Translations under genes and position numbers: made by a program
Shown: piece by piece, positions 46,076 through 58,326 of the stretch
Numbering within the stretch: the first letter of the stretch is position 1
Layout of the letters: each line of letters begins with the position of its first letter
Assembly: GCA_029717555.1 (NCBI GenBank)
Contig: JAMDHS010000065.1
Location: forward strand, 1 to 64,000
Direction of reading: 5' to 3'
Length of the DNA: 64,000 bases
Source: Peribolospora baueri
Lineage: Eukaryota > Basidiomycota > Peribolosporomycetes > Peribolosporales > Peribolosporaceae
Notes under the pieces: generated by a model
The model's database searches: none
The model's input: the letters and a program-made list of their open reading frames with translations, nothing else
Told to the model about the DNA's origin: nothing

Positions 46076-49000
46076 ATGACCGCCGCGACGTCCACGCCCG
46101 GCGCCGCCGATCAGGGCATACCGACGGCCGTGCCGTCATTATCGGGTCTCTCCCCTGAGCGCTTCTCGCTCACCTCCCAGGCACCAACGCCGCCTCGCAC
46201 GGACGCTCTGCTGGCCTCCATCCCCGCTCGTATAGACCTCGTACCCTCGCCTCGACGCCCACCGAGCCGCATCCCCTCATGGCTTTACTTCTTCTCCTTC
46301 GCCACCCCCCTCGACCTCCTCTTATACCTCACCGGCCTCCTCTCCGCCATGGCCGCCGGCCTCGCCTTCCCCGGCCTCGACCTGCTATATGGCTCCTACA
46401 TCAACCACACCACCGGAGACGCCACCTCTTCGGTCAGGCTCCACGAATCGAGATATGTTGCCCTCGTCGTGATGGCCATCGGTTGGTCCGAGTTGATCTT
46501 GACTTGGGTCTTCCTTTCTTGCTGTGAGTGCATGGATGGATGGATGGCTTGAGACGAGCGAGGCATCAAGCTCACCGGAACCCTACCCTTCGTTTTCACA
46601 CCTCGCTCTAGTCACCCTCGCTTCGACTCGCCTCTCCGCCCGCCTCCGCGAGGCCTACCTCTCCTCCGTCCTCTACCAAGACGCGCACTACTTCGACACC
46701 CATGGCGCCGGAGAGGTCGTAACTCGTCTTTCCAAGGACGTCAACGCGGTGCGCGGCGCATGGGGAGAGAAGATGGCATTTTTGATATGGAGCTCCAGTA
46801 CGCTCGTCGCTGGAAGTGAGTGCAGTGCCCCTTTCGGAGGCGGGCGGAAGACGTCATCGGTTATTTCGCCCGCTCACCCGCTCTTTCTTCCCCTCCCGCC
46901 TCCCCTTCGTCTCCCCGCAGTGGTCGTCGCCTTCGTCCGCGGCACCCGTCTCGCCGGCGTCCTCTTCTCCTTACTCCCCTTCACCCTCCTTCTCTTCCTC
47001 CTCTCCGGCATCCCAGACTCCAGGGTCGCAGAGCGTGCCCTGGAGCTCGAAGGTCGTGCCAGCACCTTCCTCGAACAGGTCCTTAGCAGCGTCAGGGTCG
47101 TGCATGCGCTCGGAGCCGAGAACAAGTTGAGGAGCCGGTGGGATCAGACGTATTTGAAGCCGGTGAGCCCTCGGTTTGCCATGGCAGAGAAGGCGCCATC
47201 ATGCGCTTTGTCGACGTCGACGAGAACGCGTCGCTAAGCCCCATTCATTCGCTCCTCTTTTCGTCCCCTTTCACCCCTCTACAGCTCCAACGCGATGGAT
47301 TCCTCAAGGCACTCGTCCGAGGCGTCGAGCTTGGCTCCATCTACTTTGTACTCAACCTCGCCTACGCCGTCGCATACTGGTATGGCAGTGTCCGCGTCGC
47401 CGCCGGCGACCTCACCGTCGGTCAAATGGGCACCACCTTTTTCTCCGTGCTCAACTCTCTCTTTGTAAGTCTCTCAGGGGCCCTCTTCGCTTTTCTTTTT
47501 TTTTTTTTTTTTTTTTTTTGCCACATCGTGATGGACGCTGCGGCCGAATTGCACGTTTACTTCTGCCTCCGTCCCTTGGCGAACGCTCAGTGTATGGCCA
47601 ACGTCGTCCCTCTCGTCCCGGGCATAAGTGAAGGTTTCGCCGCCCAGCATCACCTCAAGAAAGAGATCGAGCGCGTGCCGACGATCGACGTACGCGACTC
47701 GACCGGACTCATGCGCTCCGGTTTGGACGGGACGCTGATGCTCAGGGGCGGCAGCGGTGAGATGGCGGTAGGAGGGGACCTGAAGGGAACTTTTAGGCCC
47801 GCCGATCCGCTCGGACCATCACCATCGGGTGCGTCCGTCGTCCAGCGTCAGAGCCAAGGCAAAGAAGGAGGCGGCGGGGAGGCGGCGTTATGGAAGCCGG
47901 AGATTGAGGTTCGCCATCTCACTTTTAGTTACCCTGGCCGGTCGAACGTCAAGAGCTTGGACGACGTGAGCATGACCATCGAGGCTGGCAAGGTAACCGC
48001 TTTGGTCGGAGGTGAGCGCCGCGGCCGCCTCCTCCATCGCGTATGACACTTTTTTTCCCTTCACTTCGGTGACATGGTCTGACCTGACCGGACGTTCCCC
48101 AACCTCTCCCTCTCCCGACGCGGTATGACCCAGTCTCTGGTTCTGGAAAGAGCACCATCGCAGGTCTCCTTCTCCGGCAATACGATCCTCCAGCGCCGTC
48201 AACGACCGATTCGGACGAGAACTGCATCCTCCTCTCCGGCCGCGACCTGCGCGAGTACAATCTGCAGTGGCTTCGCTCTCAAATCGCAGTCTGCTCCCAG
48301 GATCCTCAGATCTTTACCGCGACCGTCTTTGAAAACGTCGCCGCTGGACTGACCGGAACCGAATGGGAGTACCGACCGGGCCAGGACGACGACGACGGGA
48401 GATCGGAGCGTGTCAGCCAGATCCGCGCACTCGTTCAACGAGCGCTCGTGCAAGCGCAGGCGTGGGACTTTGTCTGCCGTTTGCCAAACGGCATGGACAC
48501 CCAGGTGACGGGTGCCAAGACGGGCGTGCTCAGCGGAGGACAGAGGCAGCGGCTCGCTGTCGCCAGGGCGCTCATTCGACGACCCGACATCCTCGTCTTG
48601 GACGAGGCTACGAGCGCGCTCGATAGCGCTACGGAGAAGAGACTTCAGGAGGCTTTGGAGGAGGAACAGAGGCAGAGGGCGATGACAACCATGTGGGTGC
48701 CGACTTTCTTCTTCTTCTTCGTCTTCTTGCCTATTCCCGTGTTGGATGAGTCTGTGGAGCTCAACTGGAGCGGCGTAATTTTTTTCTTTCTTTCTTTTCG
48801 TTGTCGCAGCATCATCGCCCACCGTCTATCCACCATCGCTCATGCACACAAGATCTATGTCATGAACCAGGGGCACGTCATCGAAGAGGGGACCTGGAAG
48901 ACGCTCTCAGACGAAAAGGGCGCCTTTTGGGGCCTCCTCTCCAAGCAGCAGTCTTTACAAGACGACTCCCAAGACCGCCGGGCGGACGAGGCGAAGCGGA

Positions 49001-51786
49001 AGGAGGCCGAAATTTACGCCAGCAGAGGTAGCGAGACGAGCGACGGTCAACGAGACGGGGAGGAGAGGGAGGAGGAGGAGGACCGGTTCCCCACTCCTCC
49101 TCACACCGCTTCCATGCGCACCACCGGTCAAGCGCAACCGGCGCAGACGCACTCCCATCACGGCTTTGGGCCTCTCCACCGCGCCTCTTCCACCATCACC
49201 ACGTTCACCTCCAGCATGCCCCCCACGCCCGCACACCCGCTGGCCCGTGACGTCGCTTCCATGGCCGACTTTGAGCTCCCCGAACACGATCCCTGCGCCA
49301 CCCCTTCCGGCCACGAACCGCACCAGGCGGGGGATCTCGAGAAGGTGGCCGAAGCGCCGGCGTCCTTGGTCACGCTGCACGACCAGGGGCCCAAAGAGCT
49401 CAGCGGTGCTAGGGTGCTGAGAGGCTTCCTGAGGTACTTCGGTCAGCAGGCCCCTTACATCTTCACCGGCGCTCTCGCGGCCGTGATCGTGGGCGTCAGC
49501 TTCCCCATCGCCGGATGGCTCACCGGCGTGGTCGTCGAGGCGTTTACCGAGCAGGTCGCCCGGGGCAATATTTCCGGGCTGAGACACGACGGGAATCGTA
49601 AGTGGTGCCGTGGCTCGTGTGGGGCGAAAGGAGGCTCAGTGCCGACGAGATTTACGCAGTCCACGCTGATCGCCTTCCATTTCTTTACTCACGTTCTGGC
49701 ATTTGTCGTCCTCGACTTCACTTCCCGTCCTCCAAGGATACGCTTTGGCGTGCTTCATCATCGCCCTCGCCGACCTGGTTTTCTGCTTCAGTGAGTAGGC
49801 GCGCCGAAAACTGTCCGCTTGCGTCCGACACGGACGGCCATGCCCACTCATTCACCACCGATTCCAGCCAACGGGTTCATGTTCGAATACGGCTCGGAGC
49901 GCATGGTTCGCCAGCTGAAAAAGACCAGTCTCGACTCGGTCCTCATGCAAGAAGTGGGCTTTTTCGACAAGGAAGAAAACGCCGCCGGCACGCTCACCGC
50001 TTCTATCAGCGGAAATCCGCCTCTGGTGGCGGCGGCGACCGGACTGATTGTCGGCCAGATCATCATTTCGGTCGTCAACCTCGTCGGCGCCACCATCCTA
50101 GCCTTCATCCTGTCCTGGAAAGGCGCGGTCGTCTGCCTCGCCCCCGTCGTCGTGCTACTCTTCAGCGGTTGGCTCAACGTCGTTTTGTTGGAGAAATTTG
50201 AGGGCGCCATTTCCGGTCCGTTGGATGCCGCCGAGGCCATCGTGGCCGAGAACGTGGACGCGATCAAGACCGTCGCGGCGCTCGGCAGAGAGGAGGAGGT
50301 CCTACGCCTGTACAGACGACTCGCCAAACCGGCGCCGAGGCGTGATGTCTATCTCGCTCTCGGCGCGTTCGGATTCGCCATCTCCCAGGCCTCCGTCTTC
50401 TTGATCTCGTCCTTGACTTTCTACTGGGGTGGTACGCTGCTCGGCCGGGGCGAGTTGACTGTAAAGGAGCTGTATGCCCTATTCGAGGCTATCGTGGGTA
50501 TTTCCCCGCTCCAAGGTTTTTGTCGCGTTTCAATTGCCTGACCGTTTCATCCTGTCCGCCGCCGGCTTTGGCCCTCCGTGCGATATAGATCATCGGCGCC
50601 TTCGCCGCCTCCCGCATCTTCACCTTTGTACCGGACATCAGCCGCGCAGTGCACGCCTTCAAGACCATCATGGGCTGGGTGGAACGCCAACCACAAATGG
50701 CACAGTGCGTGACGCCTGAGCCTGGCAAGGAGATGCAAAAGGCGGAGAAGGACGTATGCGACAGCTTCCTGTTCGACCATGTCACTTTGCGTTACCCAGA
50801 ACGACCCCGCGAGGCGGCCGTGAGAGACCTGAACCTGTTCATCCCGGCGGGCAAGAAGGTGGCCTTTTGCGGCACCTCCGGCTCCGGCAAGACGTCCATT
50901 CTCTCTCTTCTCTGCCGTTTTTACGACCCATCCCTAGGGCGCATTCTCCAAAACGATCGGGACGTGCGAGCCATCCCTATTCAAGACTACCGGACGCCGA
51001 TGGCGCTCGTCTCGCAGGATAGCGTGCTGTATGAAGGCACTATTCGGTTCAATATTCTTCTTGGCGTGCCAGAGGGGGCTGCCGGTGAGGTAGGGGAGGA
51101 AGACGTGGAAAGGGCGTGTAGGGACGCCAACGTCTGGGATTTCGTCTGCTCCTTGCCTAACGGACTGGATACCGAAGTTGGGCTCAAAGGAAGTCAGTTG
51201 AGTGGCGGACAGAGGCAGAGGATCTGCATCGCGAGAGCGATCATTCGCAAGCCGAGGATTCTCTTGGTGAGCGCCCGTCTCCCTTCCATCTTTTTATTCT
51301 TTTCGTCGTCGCCCAATTGCTCAAGCTCTTCCTTCACGTGTTTGTCCGTGGCGTTTGAAGCTGGACGAGGCCACGTCGGTGAGTCCCGTCATCGTCTATC
51401 CATCGCTCCTATCCAGTCAGCTCAATTGCATCATGACCGCTTGCTTCCTTCCTTCTTGATGTACATATAGGCTTTGGACGCAGATTCGGAAGAGGTCGTG
51501 CAGCGAGCGCTGGACCGAGTCTCACATGGCCGAACGACGGTTACGATCGCACACCGTCTCGCGTCCATCCGCAACTCTGACATCATTCACGTCGTCGAGG
51601 AAGGTCGCATCGTGGAGAGTGGCTCGCATCAGGAGCTGCTAAGCAAGCGCGGGAGGTACCTCGAGGTAAGTTGAGCTATTTTACAGACGGGCCTGCCTTG
51701 ATCTAAAGGTCTGGAATGTCGCTCATAAGACGTCGAAGTATTGTGTTTCATTTCGCTGCGTGCAGCTCGTCGAGGCCCAGCTTTGA
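46076..51786 (+). CDS. Full-length ABCB transporter (MDR/Ste6-like)
   Basis: Thirteen exons give about 1,480 residues with TMD-NBD-TMD-NBD order. The first half has TMD segments ([40 protein letters not shown]). NBD1 begins [20 protein letters not shown] and shows Walker A VSGSGKST (split by an intron), signature [15 protein letters not shown], Walker [14 protein letters not shown] and the H-loop IIAHRLST. An acidic Ser/Pro-rich linker follows. The second TMD contains [23 protein letters not shown]2 has Walker [10 protein letters not shown], signature [15 protein letters not shown] and H-loop TIAHRLAS; its Walker B LDEATS comes from an 18-nt exon (51361-51378). Both sites look catalytically complete. 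Family members export drugs or, as Ste6, lipopeptide pheromone; the substrate cannot be told here. Confidence 0.9.
47496..47519 (+). repeat. T24 homopolymer in an ABC-transporter intron
   Basis: Twenty-four consecutive T residues lie in the intron after the exon ending SVLNSLF. Length variation or assembly error is likely here; it does not touch coding sequence. Confidence 0.8.
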
Positions 51787-52014
51787 GCCAAGGACAGACT
51801 GAACGACTTGGACGGTCCATCCGTTTTCTTGTTACTCGCACTTTATGTATTGCGACCCCGCCAACGGCAAAAAATTCCCGCCCCACCACTCACGATTCTC
51901 TCGCCGAACCCCCCACTCTTGATACGGTAGATCTGGTGCGAGAACTTGGCCTGGAGAAGAAATTGTCGGGTTCAACGGATTCTGGTAATAGACACTACTG
52001 CGAGACGACCGTAC

Positions 52015-53503
52015 ATGCCACGGCGCGCGGACGGCTGTCCAATCTGTGGAGTCAATCGTGCCTCTCAAAATTCCCGAGAAAATCTCCGACCGTTCTCTCA
52101 AAACAACCCTTCCGAGATTCCGACCACCTCAGATTGCTGCAGGGCGCGTATGTTGTTGAGCTTGCGTTCTTGGGATCCGAGTGCGCGCTTCCCACCTAAC
52201 GTTTGCCGGACAAAGTTGTCTGCTGTCTTTTGCTTCCCAACTGTTACGCCTCCATCTGCTACTTGCTCCTCTTCTCCTACACCTCTGCGGCCGGGAACCT
52301 GGCCGCTGGTCAAGACACTAACTCTGACATCTCGTTTTCATTTCCTTGTTGTTCCCCAGCGCACCCGCCGAGCCACACGCTCCAGCGACGACCTCGCCGT
52401 TTCTTAGCGCCCTCCCACCCCATCCGCGGCCCAGCGTTTCCCAGCCCATCCGTTGCGCCGGCCGGCTCACTTGCGGTGCCACGTTCGCCGTCACTTCGTG
52501 CCGAAGCGTTCCTCCGCGGTGGGAGCCCGCTCGACGCCCTCACCGGTCTGCCCGTCGGCCTTCAACCAGGCCCACGTCCGCGCCATGGAAGAGGCGTCCG
52601 CCCGTCTTCACGAGGCGATGATGAGGCGCTTCGACGGCTTGGAGGGCCGCCTGGAAGAGGCGATGATGAGGCGCTTCGACAGCTTGGAGAGCCAGCTGGC
52701 CGCGCGCTCACCAGGCCGCGCCGAGGACGAGAGTAGGCGACGGGCGGAGATCGAAGAGCGGGTCCGGACCTTGCGTCAGAAGGCTTCGCCGATGCCGGTC
52801 TCTCCTCGTCCCTCCCCGTCTCGACCCCGCGTTGACCGCGTCGTCGTGACAGTCGACTCTGCAACCCCTCCTTCGGTCCTTCGGTTGCGGGCCTCGATCG
52901 GTCTCGTAGCCGCTCCTCCGTCTTGCCACCATTCCCGTTAGCCCCACGACCCCGCTCGCGCCCACGTCGGCGTCGGCGCCCTCCGCCACCATCGCCCCCG
53001 CAAAGCCAGACCGCCCTCGCCCCTTGTCCGTTCCTCGCTCCTCGGCAGGGCCCGCGCCGGCTCCGATCCGTGTACCTGCGACGGCCAACCCCACGGCGGG
53101 CCTTGGAGCGCCGGCGGCGTCGCAGCTGGGCACGCCCGCTCCGTCCAGGGCGTTCCCGGGAGCAGTGTCGGCTCTAGCGGCTAGCGACGAGGGCAACGTC
53201 TCTCGTCAAGGCCTCGACAACTTGTACCAGCGCGTCTGTGTCGAGTACGACGCCTTGTGCATCGACAGCGCCTTGTTTGGTAAGGGCCGTCCGGTTGTGC
53301 TTCCCACGCATCCAGCCGCGACGACTGGGCCTCCGGGGCAATCCAAGTTTCACTACTGCAGCATTTGTCCCAAGACGTCCACCGAAGCCGAGGTGCTCAG
53401 CTCGTTCACCCGCGCCGCGCAAGCCAACCTGGGCCACGGTGGCAGAAAGGGCGGCCACTCGCGGCGCGCCATCATAGTCACCTCTGACAGCGAAGACGAG
53501 TAG
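52015..53503 (+). CDS. Unrecognised Cys-motif / coiled-coil protein
   Basis: I do not recognise the family. A first exon may be 52015-52147 (MPRRADGCPICGVNRASQNS), ending at a strong GTATGT donor. A strong acceptor (CTAAC/CTGAC branch words, then TTCCTTGTTGTTCCCCAG) ends at 52359. The middle part reads MEEASARLHEAMMRRFDGLE from 52585, then a duplicated 15-residue unit and RRRAEIEERVRTLRQK, a likely coiled coil. After a Pro/Ala-rich linker and a probable intron near 52,850-52,940, the last part (frame to 53503) contains LDNLYQRVCVEYDALCIDSA, FHYCSICPKTSTEAEVL and an acidic tail TSDSEDE. Two CxxC pairs (CPIC, CSIC) could bind metal. Exon joins are uncertain; it might be two genes or a degraded one. 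Confidence 0.35.
52612..52701 (+). repeat. 45-bp tandem repeat, two copies, in coding sequence
   Basis: The unit starting GAGGCGATGATGAGGCGCTT at 52612 recurs at 52657. It encodes two near-identical 15-residue units (EAMMRRFDGLEGRLE and EAMMRRFDSLESQLA), extending the predicted coiled coil. Confidence 0.8.
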
Positions 53504-53595
53504 AACGACGACAGCGACCACCGGGACGACGGCCGGCTCCGTCTGCGTGCTGTCGCCTCTACTCCTGTTCTGCCGCAACCTTTTCCGGCACCATA

Positions 53596-53775
53596 ATGAA
53601 CGGCATGAACGGCAATGGCGGGGACGTCTCCGGTCTCTGCGTCCCGCAAGCCACCGCACTCCAACCCGTTCAATTCCCCGTCTCGTTTCGCCCGCGCGCC
53701 CCGAGGGCCACCATTCTCGCCGCCCACGCTCTGGTGAACACCTGGACGACTCGCCTCCTATTCTTCGATCTGTGA
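53596..53775 (+). CDS. Small ORF, 59 residues, unknown
   Basis: An ATG at 53596 opens MNGMNGNGGDVSGLCVPQAT and continues to LVNTWTTRLLFFDL before TGA at 53773-53775. The frame stays open again after the stop for about 35 codons (GATWGEVAACAVWNVTSERC). No family is recognised and no splice signals were confirmed. It may be an independent small gene, part of a neighbour, or chance. Confidence 0.2.
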   Translation: MNGMNGNGGDVSGLCVPQATALQPVQFPVSFRPRAPRATILAAHALVNTWTTRLLFFDL

Positions 53776-54175
53776 CCCCGTCCCATTGCCGTCAAAGCCG
53801 GCGCTACGTGGGGAGAAGTTGCTGCCTGCGCGGTCTGGAATGTTACAAGCGAGCGTTGCAGCGTCGAGGACGGCTGTCGGGGGATATGAAGGACAAGGAC
53901 ATTCTTTGCTGCGGTAAGAAGAGTGCACCTATTCCGCCTCGCCCATTCCCTGGCGAGTTCAGGATGACCGCACACGTCGAAGTCGTGGTAACTGTTCCCC
54001 CTGGCACATCGCTTAAACGCTCCGCTCACATCCGCCCTCATATGTATGCTGGTCATCGCCGCCGAACGTCAGAAGCGTACTCTCCTTAAGGCGATGAATC
54101 CCCGCCTCAAATGCGAGTAGACGTTCCAGCGCGAATGGCATCGCGTACACTCAAACTGCGTCCCGTGAAGTCTCT

Positions 54176-55723
54176 TCACATGAACGACACATCGCTCTCC
54201 GCACCTTCGTCCTCCTCGTCCTCCGCACTCGGTCGGTTCTTGCTCTTCGCCATGGTTTCTTCCGTGAACACTGTCGTGAGCGGGAAGACGGGTAAGGCGC
54301 AAGTCGAGAAGGCAGAGTATGAAATGACAAGAGAAAAGACGGTGACGTTAGACTTCGGCCCCCCACCGAAACGGAAGATGAACTTACAGTTGTCGTAGGA
54401 CCGCGCCTCCTTCTCGGCCGCGCGTTGCCTGGCCAACTCGAGCTCGGCCTTTTTCTGAGCGAGCAACCAAGAAGCCAACCAAGGAAAAAGGGAAAGTTGG
54501 CATGCCGTCTCCCTCTAGCTTCTGATGGGACTCATCGAGCTCGTCCCACGACCTGAACCAACCGGACGAGGTCCACGTCCAACAGCCATCCGAACTGGAC
54601 TGCGTCAAGCACCCACCTGCTCGTTTGCCTTCGCTTGCTTCTTCTTATTCCTCTCTTTTTCTCTCTCCAACCTGATCGTCTCGTGGTCGACCTCTTTCTC
54701 CACTTTCGTCTTGTTGAGGCGGTTCACGATCGCGTTCTCTCGGGAGGCGACGTAAACTCGTTTCACCTAGATGACGTGACGCGCAAAAACGAGCATGGAG
54801 GAAAGGTCAGGCGGGGACGATATTGGAGAGCAATATTCTACTGTTGCACAACTTCAGAGAGAGGGAGGCTCACCTTCTTGTCCGAGTGGAAAGTAACCTG
54901 ACCAACCGCCATGGAGCCGTCTTTCTACATGAGAGGAAGCAAACAAACGAAACGCCTAAGAATGAGCATTCAGCCCGGGGCCTCGCTGATAAGCCAAAGA
55001 AAAGGTGGGGGGAGTGATGTTGAGGCTGACCTTTAGGTTGGACCACGGAGTGTAGATGATCGTCAAGTTGTTTTTCTTGTTCCCTGCATTGGGCGACGTC
55101 CATGAATATCAGAAGAGCGCCAAGAACACGCTGGTGGTCAGATCTTCTTCCCCTTCTGTTCTGTCCCCACAGCCGCCAACCGCCTTCCTCACTCTGTGGC
55201 GCCATACTCACCCTCTATCGAGTTAGCTTTGACGAGTTGCGCCAGGTCCGTCAAGAGCGCTTCCGGGATATTGTCCCACGTCATACCTGACGGCATGCGC
55301 AGATACACGTGTGCGGAGGAGAGCTATCGGGTGGCCAAGTTGAGCAAAACAGAGAAGGTAAACCATCCTGCCACTACCCCCGGTTGCGGCCTGGCCGGCA
55401 ACGCACCTTGTCGACGTGAAACCATACGTCTTCCTCGAAGCCGTACTTGATCAAGTCTTCATCTGCAGTCATCAAGAAAGTAAACAGGAAAAGACAACAG
55501 ATAATTAAATTAAGAGGGAGCTCTCGAGAGCCAGCTTTTCCTTTTGCTCAAGAGCAGCACGCACTCACTCTCATATTTATCCCGACCCATATAAATCGTC
55601 GCCGGCGGGTTCACCGCTGGGTTCGAAAGGCGCAAGCCACATTGGTGAGCTCTCCCTTGGATGACAAAAGGAAGAGAAGCAGTTTGAAGGTAGCGCACCG
55701 TTAGATGTGAAAAAGAGGACCAT
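54176..55723 (-). CDS. CCDC25: CCDC25/JLP2-type NFACT-R (DUF814) protein
   Basis: A small, widely conserved eukaryotic protein. Exon 1 is only 31 nt (MVLFFTSN). Then come [73 protein letters not shown] and [20 protein letters not shown]. These match the NFACT-R core almost position for position. A basic helix follows ([20 protein letters not shown], then [14 protein letters not shown]), with a Glu/Arg coiled coil ([17 protein letters not shown]). The end is an acidic tail finishing ESDVSFM. The human homologue is a DNA-sensing membrane protein and yeast Jlp2 is uncharacterised; the ancestral role probably concerns RNA or ribosome quality control. At least seven exons, several under 150 nt. 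Confidence 0.9.
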
Positions 55724-56074
55724 CTTTGCCTCCGGATCCTCACTGAACTGGCAACCGCTGTGCTGCCAAGCGAGTGCTGCTATCGCTTGAAGACTGCGAG
55801 AGAAGCGTTTTTGATCGTTGTTTCCATCCTTGTAACTGGAGTTTAAGAAAACAGGATTGGGATCGCGTCGCGTAAATGTACTGCGGCAATTACATCTTCC
55901 TGTTCCGGATACCAAGTGAAATCCTGATCGCGTCCACTCGTGCACTCGCTCCTCACCACCACCTGTACATGCACCATGCTCGTTCTTCGCTTCGAACGGA
56001 CCTGCCCGGGCCGCTGATGCGGTGCTCTTGTTTCTTTTTGGCCCGGTTTTCTTCCCCTCTCTGTCTCACTCCTG

Positions 56075-58326
56075 ATGCCGCCCTCCTCGGTCCCTTCCTC
56101 CTCGCCTCATCTCACCGATCGCTCCGACCTCGGATTCTCGTCGCCAGACCCGGGCGAGCTCAGCTTACCGCCATGGGCTCAATCGACCATTCGGAGCGCT
56201 CTGCATAGGGGAGAGGACTGGTTGCCGCGTGGTTGCCCACGGGGTGGCAGACAGGTGGACGGCGAAGACAGACGGGATGGGAGCAGGAACCACCAGCTGG
56301 ACGCTTTGCTCGCCCTGCTTGACGACGGGTGCGACTCCGACTCTGACGGCTCTCGGGGAGGAAGAGAGACCAGGGCAGCCAGAGGGGGCGGAGGGACTGC
56401 TCAGCTTTCAGGTGATGTACATCGAAGCCCTTCACGGCCCACTGATGTCAAGGGCGCGACAGCGCCAGTGATCCGTTCGCAGGCTGGTCCCGGATCGCTC
56501 CTTGCGGACTCGGACGACAAGCCCGCCCAATCCTTTTCGTCATGCTCATTTCGAGAGTCGGCATTGCCGCCACAATACTCGTCCACAGAACGACTCCCTG
56601 CTGTCAACAGTCACCATTTGGAATCATCACGCTCACAGCTCGGCGCATCGCCTCTTTCCGGAGCTGGTTCGGCCTTGCGGCCCCCTTCTCCGACACCTTC
56701 CCAAGAAGTTGAAAAGATCACTGCTGCTTTGAGGCAACGTCGAAATTCCTTGCGAGACGTTGTTCCCATCGGCGACAAGGCTCGCAAGCATTCGGTGAAC
56801 GTCGGCGACGAGCGTCTAGTGACGGAGAAATGGCCCCAAGATGCTACTCTGCGCAAAGTGGTTAGCATTGATGTCGAGGAGCTCGAGCGCGAGGTCGCCC
56901 AACTCTCAAGGGAATATCGAGCTGCCAAATTGGGCGATCAAGTCAAGACGCGCGCGGGTCCGCCAGAGCTCACAATGCAGCGCGCTGCAGCTTCGCGCAG
57001 GTCTGTGCCCTCCCAAGACGTTGCAGCTGCCTTCGTCCCTCGCGCAGAGCACTCTATGTCTGGCTCCACGCTGCGTTCGCCGTCTCCTCTGCGGCCGTTT
57101 TTGACTAATACTCTCCAACCAGGCCTCAGTCTGCCGCTCCCGCGCACCGATGTTTTGGGTCAGGGAGGGCACGGCGAGGTAGTTGGGACTCTCCCGAGGC
57201 GGAAGACTGGGTGGCTGAAAGAGTCGAAGAACCGGTCGGGTTTGGCGGGAGGGGCGGCGGTATTATCTCAGCATGCTGCTAGGCCAGAGCCGGCGCGGAA
57301 GACTATGCACCTCAGCAAAGGGCCCGCCTCCAACTGCGACATAATGCAACGGAGAGGTAGATCCACGCGCGAAACTGAAGCGGGAGCTCAGAAGGAGCAT
57401 TCATGTTGCGGACGCTCGCGGAGCCACCGTCGTCACGAGCACCACCATCACCACTACCATCACTGCATCCACGACCATCGGCCCGCGCTCTCGGCACCGT
57501 TATCTCCTCAGCGCGGAGAAGCTGCCTCCCATCTTCGTTCTTGGTGTTACCCGCGAAACGCCAAAACATCGTCGAGAACAGACCACGTACAACAGGATCA
57601 ACCAAATGGGAAGATGGCGACGGGGCTGGAAGAGTTCGATCCTGTGGTCGAGAAAGGCAGAGGCAGGAATGAAGGCAATGGGATTCGGCCGGAACGAGTG
57701 CTTTACGATGGTGGGCCGACTCCGTCCCGGTCACGCCTGCGGAAGCCGCCGTCAGCCGTCCCGGATTCCGCCACCCAACGTTCGTCGCCGGATGATCAAC
57801 TGTCCGACGCGCTCCGAGCGGCAAGGGACGAGATCGTCAGAGTGAGGGAGGGCGCTGAGGAGATGAGGAGGAGGATCGAGAGACTCGTTGGATTCGAGCT
57901 CGATCACAACTCCGGCGTTGACGAGCATGGTAGGGATGGCCAAGATCACGAGATTGCTGAAAAGGTACTTGGAAAGCCTTGCTTCACGGGGACGTCCGAA
58001 CCTTTGCCTGGATCCGGGAAGGACGAGAACCGCATCCGGTGGAAGGGGCAGGTTGAGAGACGTCTCAAAGCGTTAGAGGAGGAAATGGAGATGCTGAGGT
58101 GAGTCGTCGTCGGTGCTGTGCCTTCGTTCGCCTTGGGTTGAAGGAATGACTACAGTAGGAAAAGTGGACGAGGTTGTTTAACCCTTCTCGTTCTTTGTCC
58201 GTCAGGAGACAAGCTGTGCTCACCTCTAATAACCCGCGAGGTTCGCCACCACCGCCCGCACTGGCTTCTGCTTCTCGAGCTTGTCAGGCGTCCCACTTCC
58301 GTCGTCCGGCCTCGGCAGACCGGTGA
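56075..58326 (+). CDS. Unrecognised His-rich, coiled-coil protein
   Basis: One long exon (56075-58099) plus a short last exon (about 58206-58326) give about 716 residues; the family is not recognised. The N-terminus (LPPWAQSTIRSALHRGEDWL; LDALLALLDDGCDSDSDGS) is acidic. Ser/Pro-rich low complexity follows, then helical ITAALRQRRNSLRDVVPIGD and VEELEREVAQLSREYRAAKL. A striking basic His cluster, RRHEHHHHHYHHCIHDH, lies near residue 460. The C-terminus is a coiled coil (AARDEIVRVREGAEEMRRRI; VERRLKALEEEMEMLRRQ). The ATG at 56075 is the first in frame. It is divergent from CCDC25, with 351 bp between them. Possible roles (scaffold, cytoskeleton, spindle pole) are guesses only. Confidence 0.7.

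Noticed and set aside
52848-52866. ACAGTCGACTCTG resembling the MITE end
   Set aside because: No inverted partner or TA-flanked second end nearby; probably chance.
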